From Nageia nagi (taxonomy: Eukaryota; Pinophyta), in the NCBI GenBank assembly GCA_050084985.1, contig JBITNC010000001.1:214334001-214398000 (forward strand): 64,000 nt of DNA, given 5' to 3'. How positions within the stretch are numbered: the stretch's first letter is position 1; every line of letters starts with the position of its first letter. This document shows positions 1 through 11,041 of this stretch, in pieces. Position numbers and translations under genes: made by a program. The notes beneath the pieces are model-generated. The model searched no databases and was not told where the DNA came from. It saw only the letters and a list, made by a program, of their open reading frames with translations.

Positions 1-1240
1 AACCATGCAAATAATTCAGAATAACAATGAAAGGATTGAATCAACTCATTTTACAAAGGTTCCTCAAGGAGCTTACCTATTTTAAGGAAATGTGGTGTCT
101 TTTGAGAACCAATGTTGACCTCCTCTATCTCTTCATTCAACCAAGTCATTTTTTATTTTGATGGTGTGGGAAATGGAAATTCTCCCAACCCTTTTATTTT
201 ATCCTCCATAGATTCACTAAAGCAAGCATGGATATTTAGATACTATTTATGAGTCCTCTTTTCATGTCTAGCTAGATATTTAGTTCTAGCACCCATAGAT
301 TCTAAGAAAGCATCATCATTCTCAAATAATTCTATAACATGTATTGTATCTTCATCATATATTTCACATTCAATAACAAAGTAATTTGGATCATCTCTTA
401 TTGGTTCATCTTCTTGCATTAATAATGAATGACTATCCTAACCATCATGATCATCTCCATGATATGGGTTAATGAAATATTTGTTTTCCTCTATAATTTC
501 TTCTAAAGAGGTGCATTAATAATATTTATGGATCCTAGAGGAGTGTAGGTATTATTTTACCTAATACTCCTATTGTCCATTCAAATCTCTCTCTAAATTG
601 ATATTATTGACATCTATGATTGTGTACAAACCAAATCCAATATCTTTGACATTGAAATTTTGTAATGTTTTTTTATAAATTTAATCATTCTTAGCTAGTA
701 TAGCCTCATATTTAGAATCATATAGAATAAATCTCTTAGGGAAAATATAATTGCATTGCTTGGCTATATACTCATCTACTTCTACCTTGTAAACATTTCC
801 TTCAGAACAAAATTTGAAACATCTATGCAAAGTAGATGGTACTCCTTCTATGTCATCTATCCAAGGTCTTCCAAGAATAAAATTAAAATAAGGTTTTCCA
901 TATATAATGTATAAAAAGGGTCTAAAGTACTTTATTTCTAATTTTGATTGAAAGTGTGATTATTCTTACATATTTCTTTGGAACACCATCAAACCCCTTA
1001 GCTCTCATGGTAGTCTCTTCTCTTATAGGTAACAAATCTAGATAAAACTATGAAAGTAAGTGAGTGGTGGTAATATTAAATGTTTCCCCATAATTTATCA
1101 ATGATATTTTAATTGTATTACCAAATATATTCACTTTAATAAATAATAGTGGATGTAATTAGGTCACATCCTTGCTAGGTCTTTCACTAGGGTGAAAAGT
1201 GATACTCCATATTTCTACCTTTTTTGCAAAAGCAATGATT
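1..1240 (-). pseudogene. Element A aspartic protease and start of the RT region
   Basis: Minus-strand translation at about 960-780 gives FNFILGRPWIDDIEGVPSTL followed by HRCFKFCSEGNVYKV. This is the typical flap and C-terminal block (LGRPWI...PSTLHQ) of plant Ty3/Gypsy retropepsins. Toward base 1 an acidic linker follows, ending in NELIQSFHCYSELFAW, which matches the segment just upstream of the RT domain (usually ...FAWSYKDMPG). The catalytic DSG-type motif is not clearly readable. Several frameshifts and TAG stops interrupt it. The order gag, protease, RT fits Ty3/Gypsy. Confidence 0.8.
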
Positions 1241-1399
1241 GAGATGTTCCTATCTATCTAACTATTCTTTGAAATTTGATTCATCATTTCTCTATGAGGT
1301 TCTAAAATTTGAATTAATTCAAACAAACTATGCTTGTGTGTTCTTAAGTGACTCAATGAGGTTAAAACTTCTTAGATCTTTAGGAAGCTCTTTTTCACA

Positions 1400-3440
1400 T
1401 GTGATACAATTTATTGCCATTCTTGATATTCCTCTTGTAAGTGCTACACATACTTCTTCATGGAAAATTACATTGACATGTTGCTCTTCCTCTATATCTT
1501 TAACTTTAGTAGGGAAAACATAGAATCCATCTTCTATAAGCCTTCATATTTTATTTCTTAGGCCTCCACACCCATTATTGGCATGCCCCTTAGTTTTATG
1601 ATATTTGCAATATCTATATTCTTTATACCATGTTATACTCTCTACTAATTTATCTTCCTCTCTCTTAGGTAAAGGCTATAATAATCCCTTTGCCATTAGA
1701 TCTTTCAAGAAAAACCTAGGAGGTATAAGAAACTTTATGAATTTCCTTTCTTTCTTTTTATATACCTTTTTTGCCACATGAATTGATTTATCTTTCTTTG
1801 GTGATTGTAGCTACTTATCTTTGTCCCTAGTATTATCATCATATTGATACTCATAAGCCCTAATTTCATAAGGACTTTTTCTTTTTCCAATAGATTATAT
1901 ATCATATCAAAAAATGTTAGATGTCTATAATTAATGACATAAGATTATAAGGACAATATGATAGCATCCTTAAAAATATTATTTACCTATTTTTTAATAA
2001 GCTTTGTTTTTATTTATTTCCATGTATTCTTGAATCATACAATAAACTTTTTAAGATTCTCAATACTACCTTACCTCATAGCACATAGATCTGAAACCTT
2101 GACTTCATGCTTGATATTATATTTATACTATTCTAGAAATAAGTTGCTCAATTCTTGAAATGATGTAACTAACCTTTTCAATAGAGCATAGAACCATTCA
2201 TGAGCCTCTCCTTCCAAACTATGAGGATTTATTGCTACTCTTGATCTTCCTCTTGTAACTGTTGAACATACTTCTTCAAAGAAAATTACATTAACATGCT
2301 ACTCTTCCTCTATATGTTTAACTTTATTGAGGAAAAAATAGAATCCATATTTTATAAGACTTCATATTTTGTTTCCTAGTCCTCCACACCCATTAGTGGC
2401 ATGCCCTTTGGTTTGATGATATTCATAGTATCTATCTTTCTTGTACCATGCTAGCCTCTTTACTGACTCATCTTCCTCTTGCTTAGGTGAAAATTGTAAT
2501 AGTCCCTTTGCCATTAGATCTTTCAAGATAAACCTAGGAGGTATAGGAAACTTTATGAATTTCTTTTCTTTCTTTTCATCTACTTTTTTCTACCATATTA
2601 ATGGATTTATCTTTCTCTTGGTGATTGTGGTTGCTTATCCTTGGCCTTAAGTTTGTCATCATCTTGATACTTCATAAGCCCTAATTTCACAAGGACTTTT
2701 TCTTTTTCCAATAGCTTATATGCCATATCAAAAAATGCTATATATGTATAATCAATGACATAATATTTTAAGGATAATATTATAACATCCTTGAATATAT
2801 TATTTACTTCTTTTTTTATGAGCTTAATTTTGATTTGTTGCCATGTCTTCTTGAATCGCATGATAAACTTTTTAAGATTTTTATTACTACCTTACCTCAT
2901 AGTACATAGATCCAAAACCATGAATTTATGCTTGATTTTATGCTTATATTGTTCCAAAAATAAGTTTTTCAATTCTCAAAATGATGTAACTAATCTTTCT
3001 AGCAGAGAATAGAACCATTCATAAGCCTCTCCTTCCAAACTATGAGGAAAGAATTTTGCCTGTAATCTCAAATCCACATTGATTTTGAGCTCACACTCAT
3101 CTTTAAACCCTTGTAAATGTCTCCTAAGATCTCCTTCTCCATTATAATTACAAAACTAGGGATATTTATAATCTAGTAGTGGCATGCATACATGGATCTC
3201 ATCACATAGAGGACTATCAAATTCAATTGAATTATCTAGTTAAACTGATCCTCTTGCTAATTAATTAATCTATCTTTCCATACCCTTAATAATAACATAA
3301 ATGTTATTAATTCCATGACTATGTTTGGATTCTTCATTAGGTACTTCTTATCCATCACATTGAATATTTATCAAGAGCTCATCAAGATATCTTCTTGAAA
3401 GACTTTGCAAGAATACTCTTAATTGATCCATGTCTAAAAC
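1400..3440 (-). pseudogene. Element A gag with zinc knuckle, partly duplicated
   Basis: Minus-strand gag remnant. The N-terminal part (about 3400-2900) has a Retrotrans_gag-like core with SLEGEAYEWFYSLLERL. The 2861-2607 stretch reads through DMAYKLLEKEKVLVKLG. The zinc-knuckle region near 1640-1560 reads KYCKYHKTKGHANNGC, followed by LIEDGFYVFPTKV. Gag coats the RNA and forms the particle in which reverse transcription occurs. The middle and zinc-knuckle portion is present twice because of an 818-bp tandem duplication. The copies differ by many substitutions and both are frameshifted, so no functional product is expected. Confidence 0.82.
1411..3048. repeat. 818-bp tandem duplication inside gag of element A
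   Basis: The stretches 1411-2228 and 2229-3046 are alignable end to end at a constant offset of about 818 bp. Both begin TTATTGCYAYTCTTGAT and both end in ...CCTTCCAAACTATGAGGA. Small indels and substitutions separate them. 818 is not a multiple of 3, so the duplication alone breaks the gag frame. Confidence 0.88.
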
Positions 3441-3509
3441 AACTTACAAAATTGTTTATTAGTCCTAATTAAAACCCTAGAGTTTTAGCACAACCACTTA
3501 TGATTCATA

Positions 3510-3526
3510 TTAGGTTCACCAAAATG
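3510..3526 (-). other. Candidate primer binding site of element A
   Basis: On the minus strand the bases directly after the LTR read TTTTGGTGAACC. Element B has TTTGGTGACCC at the same place. A TGG start next to an LTR end is typical of a tRNA primer site, but I could not assign the tRNA. Confidence 0.5.
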
Positions 3527-4306
3527 TTTACAAATAAAAGTGTATTCAAGAATGCAAATAACTAAAATATCTATAGTCCTAAAAGATACATATATCTATT
3601 TATAAATTTTGAGCTAATAGATAGCAATTTATAACAAGATAAGCTGATATACAAGATAATGAATAATTGGAATTGAAATGATATTACCAAACAAGATTGT
3701 ATTTATCTACTTACCTCATGGAGCATACTTGATATGGATGAATGGAAGATATTGATAAAGCTTCAATAATGAATGGAGTTTATACCTAAATTTATGCAGT
3801 GAGATGATCCAAAAAGAGGGCCATAGGTGATCTATTTCATGCTTATAAGAAGTATCAATAGTCTACTATCATCTATAAAGAGCATTGGTGGTCTTTGTTA
3901 GACTATATTCCATTCTAAATTGACTTTGGGCTTCCACATAAACTCTTAATGGTCTTAATTTGATACTTAGATAACCTTAGAATTGTCAAGATGCTCACAT
4001 AAGGAAGTACATAAAATCGGCCTTGAATGGTGATGTTAAGAGACACATAAAGAACTACCATCATCATGACCAAATATAGGATCATGTATCTCCTTGATGT
4101 GAAATTACAATTATATCCTTATTTATATAGATAATAATATGACCTACTCCTTACATCAGCATGTACCTACATAAATAAGAATATAGTAAGTTAATGATAT
4201 ATTTTGATCATATCCAAAATATCATAAATATTATTGAACTAGAAATGTAAGTGTAGGCACATATTTTCTAATGTATTAAATTAAATTCATAAATTAATTT
4301 TTTGCA
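3527..4306 (-). repeat. LTR of element A
   Basis: About 780 bp with TG at 3527 and CA at 4306. It aligns along its length with the LTR of element B (11358-12153). Shared landmarks are the start TGTTTACAAAT, the block around GGATCATGTAT, and TTTATATAGATAATAATATG. Read on the minus strand this last block gives a TATA-like CTATATAAAT near 4121-4130, conserved in both copies and a plausible LTR promoter. Being next to the gag start, it is the 5' LTR of the minus-strand element. Confidence 0.85.
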
Positions 4307-5450
4307 AAAATGTAGAGTTCCATAATTTCCTCAAGAGTTAACTTATTAACATTACCCTTTCCCATTAGATTGAGGACTTCTAATATGGAATCCAAAAGCC
4401 CTCTTAAAAAGATGGTTTTGGAGAATTTAGGATCCATGGTTGTGCTAACTCTTTTCTAAACAAATAAGAATCTATCAAGGTAATCTTCAAGGCTTTCTAA
4501 TGCTACTTGAGTAAGTTGAAATGGTTCATCTTTCCTATCTTTGACATGATAGTATTCCTAGTATTTTTCTAGAAAAGCTTTCTCCATTTCATCCTAAGTG
4601 CAAATAGAATCTTGAGGAAGTCCCATGAACCACCTCATTGCATTATCCTTTAGAGTGGATGGAAATAGTTTCAATTTTTATTCATCCATCTCATAGTCAT
4701 AAGTTTTGCATAATATCTTGAATTCAAATAGAAACTGATTTAGATCTTGATTGGAAAGATCTTAAAAGGTAGGTAAGACTAATGGTGAAATGTTCTACAT
4801 AGGATCTTGAATCCCTATAGTAAGCCTTATGGGATAAGTTAATGTTTTACTATAGGTATTATTACCTACCACTCCAAAACCACCACTTTATCTAGACATA
4901 TTAATAAGTGGATTAGTAAATATCTTCTTTATTTGCTCAAACTTTGGTAATCTTCCCTTGCTATAATAAATATGGAAGGGTATATTGGATGATTCTTTTT
5001 CTACTTCAAAATCACTTTCACTAGAAAGAGGATGAATATGAGTAATGGGTAATGATAAATATGTATTAAAGAAATGGATGGATGGATGACTAGCAATGAT
5101 TGTATCTAAAGTAGGATCAACTATTTCTATTTGGAGAGTTAAGTCTACAAACCAAATAGGAAATGGAGGGTATTTATTAGTAAATCTCCTATATTACTTA
5201 GGTGGATCTAATAATATTAGAAATGGTGGTGATGATGGACTAATGAAAGTTATCTCTTCTATAACAACTGGGTGCTCAGATTCTAGAGTATGGTCTACCT
5301 CCTCTTCTAAAATTGTTGGGCCAATTTTTTCCAATTCTTCCATAGGTATAGGATCTAGCTTATTTTATTATGGTTGCTCCACTTGATGTTCTTTCATAAC
5401 TATATTGCATCTATTTTCTTCCATAACCTTTTATGAACTCAACTTTTTAG
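4307..5450 (-). pseudogene. Element H gag, interrupted by element A
   Basis: Minus-strand translation at about 4700-4600 gives KLKLFPSTLKDNAMRWFMG then LPQDSICT, followed by FLEKYQEYYHVKDRKDEPF and SLEDYLDRFLF. These are conserved blocks of plant Athila-type gag. The same blocks occur in element E at about 20120-20370. Stops in this frame are mostly TAG where the family has glutamine. The region nearer 5450 is less conserved. The zinc knuckle would lie on the far side of A and is not seen. Confidence 0.8.
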
Positions 5451-5736
5451 TTTTAAGGGGGTTTTATTATGTTTTTTGGATTGATTTTCCTATAGCTACT
5501 TTCTTACTACTAACAAATCTTCCTTTATCATAACTTTATCTATTCATACATTTTCAAGCAAATAAGCACACTAATATATCACAACTTAGATAATAATTTA
5601 CTACAATTTCTTAATATAGATTATTAGGGCCACTCATTTTATGAAGAATTGAGGAACCAAGATGGCACCTAATTACTTATTGGCTTTGTCAAGTCCCCTA
5701 TCCTTAAGAAGTGTAGGGATAGTTTAATTAACATCA
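5451..5736 (-). other. Leader region of element H
   Basis: AT-rich stretch between the primer binding site and the recognisable gag. No convincing coding sequence or regulatory motif is visible. Confidence 0.4.
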
Positions 5737-5755
5737 TTCCCTAGCAACACTACCA
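5737..5755 (-). other. tRNA-Asp-type primer binding site of element H
   Basis: The minus strand reads TGGTAGTGTTGCTAGGGAA. The family standard, TGGCGCCGTTGCCGGGGA, complements the 3' end of plant tRNA-Asp. Nearly all differences are C-to-T or G-to-A, as expected from decay of a CG- and CHG-rich site. It lies 4 bases from the LTR end. Confidence 0.8.
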
Positions 5756-5759
5756 AAAA

Positions 5760-7319
5760 TGATGAGTAAAATAATGGTATTACAAATTACACTAGGGCTA
5801 TCACTACCCTTATCCTAATGATCCTTTCACTTGTTATCATGAAGGGACCAAATAACTTATAGAGCTAGTACTCCAACACTCAAGGTAGATTTAGTTTCCT
5901 CTCACTAGTCTTGGAAAATAATATTTGAATCCTTAATTTATTTAATAAATCTAGGTGGTTTTAAAGGCTATATGCTATTGAACTCTATTCTCTTAGCTGT
6001 ATCTACTTCAAATAAACATTACAAAAAGCAAATATATATAATGAAAAGTTATAGAATTGAAAGTATAAGAATCTTAAATGCTATAAGAAATATACACTTG
6101 GAATCATCACATTGAATGTAAACTCACATCTAAATTAAAAGAATAGTAAAATAAAAGAATATTCTACCATTTGAAGTGGGCCCTTGCTCCTCTTAGTGTA
6201 AGAATTAGAAGAACTCAAAATTGGAAAATCTTAATAGGTCACTCTATTATTGCATATAATTTGTCTTACATAGAATGTCCTTGACAAGTCTAATACAAAG
6301 TTTTATTCTCCATAATATACACATAATACATACTTAATCTTCTAACCTCCTCTACCATCAATAACTAAGGTATAAATATCCTCAATTATTTAACAATAGG
6401 TTGGCCAAGAATAATAATAATTTGATTAATATTTTGTTATATAAAATATAATCACTTATTCTACTAGCTAGCTAACACTAAAATTAACATGCTAATAGTA
6501 CCCACATCTTATCTAAGGAGAGTTATAATCTCTTAAGAAAAGGGTGACTTATCCCAATGAGTTAGCACTATCCTATTTACATCATAAGTAGATTATTATG
6601 CCTAATTTGGATTCAAACATAATACATAAAATAAGAATCATATCTAACTATATCTAATGTGTTGGAGCCATGCTGCTATAGATTATATCTAGAGTAGTTC
6701 ACATTACATAAATATCTAGATCATACAAGGGTAGAATAGAATTGGCATTATAATCAATAATGATGGTTAATTTCTCAAATTTGGATTTGGAGTGGGAGCT
6801 CTAGATGAGTCTAAAATAGAGGTTTTAGATAATTTTGAAATAAAAGCTTGTGGATAAGTTTGAAATAGAATCTTTAGATGAGTTTGAAATAGAAGCTTTA
6901 GATGAGTCTAGAATAGAAGCTCTAAACAAGTCTAGAATAGGAGCTCCAGATGAGTCTAGAATAGAAGCTCTAGATAATATAATTCTACTTTACCAAATGA
7001 GGTGTCCAATGTATCTAGAGTGGAGCTTTAGATAATGTATACAAGTACAAAATTGTTTTAGAATACTTCCTATAATACTTGCAACTCATCAAGTTATCAA
7101 CCATCATTCTATGGAGTAAAGAGAAGCATTTTGGTTCAAACAAACACATAAAATAGAATCATTATGCCCAAAATATTAATATAAGGAAAGTATGCATTTA
7201 ACCATATATTAAGAAACTAAATAGTCCAATAGTTATAATTAATCCATACCATAATATAAAATATATAAAATGAACCATCAAAATATGCTAAAAAACTAGG
7301 TAATTACTAAGACTCATCA
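5760..7319 (-). repeat. LTR of element H
   Basis: Begins TGATGAGT at 5760 and ends ACTCATCA at 7319, a perfect 8-bp terminal inverted repeat. One end abuts the primer site, which fixes the boundary. The length of 1560 bp is in the usual Athila range. It contains a 24-bp minisatellite (about 6790-7042). No second copy is in the window, so the outer boundary rests on the inverted repeat and on the start of satellite sequence just beyond it. Confidence 0.8.
6790..7042. repeat. 24-bp minisatellite inside the LTR of element H
   Basis: About ten degenerate copies of a 24-bp unit of the form GATGAGTCTAGAATAGAAGC plus TCTA. Because 24 is a multiple of 3, the plus strand reads as an octapeptide repeat of the type ALDESRIE across 6850-6990. 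It lies in an LTR with no other coding signal, so the open frame is probably a by-product of the repeat length. Confidence 0.85.
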
Positions 7320-8300
7320 GACCCTAGAATGAACCATGGACCATGGGCTCAACTATTGATTTTGGGCCCAACTATGGACTATCAATCAAACCATGGAACA
7401 TGGCTGAAATAGTAGACTATGAGCAAAAACATTTGACCATGGTTCAAACCTTAGACTATGGGCTAAATAATGGACCATGGACCAAACTATAGATTATGGC
7501 TTGAACCATTGATTATGGACCAAACTATAGACCATGTGATAAATCATGGACTATGGACCCAACCATGGGCCATAGGCCAAAACTTAGATCATGGACCAAA
7601 CCATGGACCATGGGCATAATCATAGACCATGGCTAGAACTATGGAATGTGGGCCAAACTATGGTCTATGGGAAAAATCATGGACCATAGGCTCAAATATA
7701 TATCTTAGGTTAAACCTTGGACCATGGATCGTGGGTCTAACCATATACTATGGGAAAAATCATGGACCATAGGCTTAACTATAGATCATGAGCTGAACCA
7801 TGGATTATGTATCATGGAAAAAACTATGGATCAAACCTTAGAACATGGGTTAAACCTTGGACCACTAGTTGAACCATGTACCATGGGCCAAACCATGTAT
7901 TGTGACCTAAAGCATGGATTATGGGCTAAGCCATGCACCATGGACAAAACCATGGACCATAGGAAAAATCATGGACCATGGACCCAACCCTATACTATGG
8001 TATAAACCTTGGACTATGGGTTTAACTATGGATCATGGAAAAAACCATGGAATATGGGCCAAATAATGGACAATAAGCCAACTATGGATAGTTGACTAAA
8101 TTATAAACCATGGTTTTAACTATTGACCATGGGCCCAATCATGGATTATGGGATAAACCATGGATCATGGACCAAAACATGGACCATGTATCAAATCATG
8201 GAACTCAGATTAAACCATGGACCATGGGCTAAACCTAAACCATGTATCAAAAGTTGAATCATGGATCATGGGTCAAACCATGTACCATGATATATGGGAG
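7320..8300. repeat. 19-bp satellite array
   Basis: From about 7331 the sequence parses into successive 19-bp units, consensus AAACCATGGACCATGGGCC. More than 20 consecutive units keep exact 19-bp spacing (7331-7730). A few short slips follow, then the register returns up to about 8300. That makes roughly 50 degenerate units. Each contains two CCATGG-type blocks. ORFs within it (for example 7724-8005 on the plus strand) are artefacts of the repeat. Confidence 0.9.
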
Positions 8301-8392
8301 GATGATGATGGTATCTATTTTTTTTTATCTTATATATATGTTTTTTATTTTATTATAAAATGCATGTAATACTAATATATGATTTATATACA

Positions 8393-8737
8393 AATGATGA
8401 GGATCTTGAACTAGACATAGCCTAGCTACATAAGCTCATAGAGCAAAATGATGCCAAAATTAGAGATCTACAAGGATAGCTATGATATGGAGGAGACTAT
8501 ACCACCCTATACCAAGATCTAAAAAAAGCCAATGCATGGATCTAGGACCTTTACAAGTAGCTATGTAAGTCCAAGAGATAAGCAAGGGAAGAAAAGGTAA
8601 GGGTTGAAAAATACAATACAAGGTGCAGGGTAGTGGCTCTAGTAAGACTACTAGTTCTAGCATAGGGGGAGGAGGTCCTTCTAGAAGATTATAGCTTTAT
8701 GCACATGATTATTAATCAACCATGCTAAGATTTTGTA
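8393..8737 (+). pseudogene. Degraded coiled-coil ORF, family not recognised
   Basis: One plus-strand frame runs from GAT GAG GAT at about 8393 to about 8737. It is interrupted only by TAG, TAA and TGA codons at positions where CAG, CAA or CGA would be expected. Readable blocks include LHKLIEQNDAKIRDLQG, YTTLYQDLKKANAWI, and a lysine/arginine-rich segment with REEKVRVEKYN, which together suggest an amphipathic coiled coil. It could be a gag or accessory-ORF fragment of another retrotransposon. No flanking LTR is visible. Family not assigned. Confidence 0.5.
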
Positions 8738-9000
8738 AAATGATTAACCTTTTATTGTATATAAAAGATGACTTTTTATTTATTTTTCATTATAGTTTGT
8801 TACATGAATTTTAAGATAATATGAGAGCTAAAAATCTATGCCAAGAGGCCTAAAAAGATAAAATGATCTAGCAGTTGAACTCCATGCCAAAGGGCATTCA
8901 TTAAATTTTTAATTTGATAGAATTTGACTATAAAAGAGGATCATGGTTAGTCCATTCTTGATAAAAATAGAGCACTAGTGCTCTGAATATGATGTTAAAA
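8738..9000. other. AT-rich stretch without an assigned gene
   Basis: No coding frame is recognisable. A TATA-like GACTATAAAAGAGG lies near 8927-8941 on the plus strand and could be a relic LTR promoter, but no LTR boundary can be placed. Confidence 0.35.
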
Positions 9001-9229
9001 TGAACCCCCATTTTTTTCATCATGATGTTGATTAGTTCATATATCCTACTATCAATTCTATTAGTGTTAGTATGATCACACAAGTTTACCAAATGACATA
9101 ACTAGATGACCTTATGCTACCACTAGTGCTAGCTTCATTTTGATGTTTTCCTTGTTGTGGTCCCATGATAAATGGCCTTTTCATCATATTACCTTATGTA
9201 TACAATATTATTCTATTATATTATGGGAT

Positions 9230-10701
9230 GGGCTTCTTGTAAATCCCTAATTTCTCATTATCTACATGTATAGGAGCTTTTTTATTATCTTCCTATTTTT
9301 TGAATGATATCACTTTTTTATCTTTCAATTCTTGGACAACATATTTAAAACTTTTACATTTACATGTTTTGTGTCCATGAATTCTATGATACCCATAAAA
9401 TCTACCTATATTTTTAATAACCTTTTTACTCATGGGTGGTAATTAGATCAAACCCTTTTAAAGCAATGATTGTAACAACTCATCATGATCTTTTATAATT
9501 TTAGTGTATACTCTAGGGGTTTTATTCTTAGATGGATAAGATGTTTCTTTTTCCATTATAACTATTGCTATTATTTTCATAGTTGATAGTTTCTTTTCTT
9601 CTCTTTTAAGTTTCCAATAACTAATTTCTAGTAGTTACTTCTCTTTTTGAATCATGGACATAATCATATTAGAAAGGGGTTATTCTAGATAGTTTAAGAA
9701 TTCTAATATCATCTCATCTCTAAGAGATTCGATTAACATATGCTTTAGCTTTTTTTCATTTAAATTTATGAATGTGGCTATTTTCTTCCATGTTTTAACA
9801 AATCTCTCAAATGATTGGTTCTCACTTTGTCTCATTTTTGCTAAATTAATAAGGGTTCATTTTTTTTTTTATATTATGTTGATATTGATTTATGAATTCT
9901 CATTTTAATTGCTCATAGTTAGTAATGATTTGATTTTCCAAACTATATAACCATTCAAAAGATTCTTTCTCTAAACTAAGTTGAAATAATCTCACTAACA
10001 TATCTTCATCATGTTGATAATAATAAGTTGTTTCAAAAATTATGATATGTATCCTTGGATCACTAATGCCATCATATTTGTGAAAATCTATATCTTTTCC
10101 TTTCCATGTTTTTATTTTTATTTTTACACAAAAGAGATGCCTTTTGTTTTTACTATTCACCTTCTTTTTCTTTAATTAATAGCATAAACCTCTTTAATTA
10201 TTCAGCCATTTCTTTCAATTGTGCCATCCTTTTCTCTAATTTTTCATTTTGCATAATTTCATTGTTATTATTTTTCTCTAAGAGATCAAATTTCTCAACT
10301 TCTTTCTCATTCTCATATTATTTTGTCTTAGGAGTAAATCTCTCATTTGTATCTCTCCATTCTTGAATTAGTTGATTATTCAATTCTCTTATGATTACCT
10401 ATCTTACACTTAATTGATGTTTTTGATAAGATTGTGTGCCTATTATTTTTCTTACTTCTATATCTTTAATTTATTTTTCTCTATCCAACTAGTAAGGGTA
10501 AGCATTAATAAGCCCTTGCACTATAGGATTGATTTCAAATTCTATTTCTGATTCATTATCTAACTCATCATCAAATTCAATCATCTCATCATCTAAATTC
10601 TCATAATTAGTTTTTTCTAATGTTATTAAGTCAAATTTTTTTACAAGTGTTGAGGATGACATAGATTGATGAAATTTTGACTTAGAGATGGAAGGATACA
10701 A
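9230..10701 (-). pseudogene. Element B gag with zinc-knuckle-like region
   Basis: Minus-strand order: an acidic N-terminal part (10701-10489); the Retrotrans_gag core at 10160-9900 with KYDGISDPRIHIIIFETTYY and LFQLSLEKESFEWLYSLE; a helical segment near 9830-9700; LLQSLLQKGLI-type residues (about 9500, with TAG stops); and the zinc-knuckle block near 9420-9330, RFYGYHRIHGHKTCKCKSFK. These fit Tat-type gag (YDG.GDPR..L..F, then GHxTxxC). Most stops replace glutamine codons. No protease is seen downstream. Confidence 0.82.
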
Positions 10702-11041
10702 AAATTGACATGGCTTTCTATAGGAAAAATGGACTTTAGATGGTCCATTTCAACAATATTTAGATCATGGATGATCCTATTCTAACTTGTTGAGTTGAAT
10801 GATAAGAGGGGAGGCTTACCCAATAGTATCCTAAAAGGTGACCTAAAACTATTTTTGGTCAAACATTCATAGATAATATGAAATGAATGAGATATGATAA
10901 GATATTTAGTAAATTTGTAGAATACCCTAGGAAGCTTTAAGAATTATTATAATACCATTAATTTATCTTTCAGTAGATTTAGATCATTAGATTTTTTAGA
11001 TAAATAAAGGGTTAATTTACATTCATTCTCAAAAGGTTGGA

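Larger units (their letters stand above)
1..4306 (-). mobile_element. Element A: Tat-like Ty3/Gypsy retrotransposon, truncated by the window edge
   Basis: Read on the minus strand the order is LTR (4306-3527), primer-site region, gag (about 3440-1400), protease (about 1240-700), then the linker toward reverse transcriptase, which runs off base 1. Gag and protease resemble those of element C, so I place A in the Tat-like group of Ty3/Gypsy. It sits inside the gag of element H: the H reading frame is cut at about 4307, directly against the end of the A LTR. The other LTR, RT, RNase H and integrase would lie left of the window. Frames are broken by many stops, so it is a dead copy. Confidence 0.85.
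4307..7319 (-). mobile_element. Element H: Athila-like Ty3/Gypsy retrotransposon, 5' portion
   Basis: On the minus strand: LTR (7319-5760), tRNA-Asp-type primer site (5755-5737), leader, and gag (about 5450-4307), which is cut by the insertion of element A. Gag and the primer site match element E, which supports an Athila-like assignment. The remainder lies beyond A and off the window. Its right flank is the 19-bp satellite, so H probably inserted at or inside that array. Confidence 0.82.

Noticed and set aside
1239-3012. Plus-strand ORFs at 1239, 1958, 2441 and 2791
   Set aside because: Antisense shadows of the minus-strand gag of element A; the minus frame carries the recognisable motifs.
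6850-7035. A repeat protein with ALDESRIE units
   Set aside because: No start context, no extension beyond the minisatellite, and located in an LTR on the opposite strand to the element.
7724-8005. Plus-strand ORF of 93 codons
   Set aside because: Lies wholly in the 19-bp satellite; the protein is a translation of the repeat.
8460-8663. Minus-strand ORF of 67 codons
   Set aside because: Opposite strand of the coiled-coil remnant; leucine- and proline-rich shadow.
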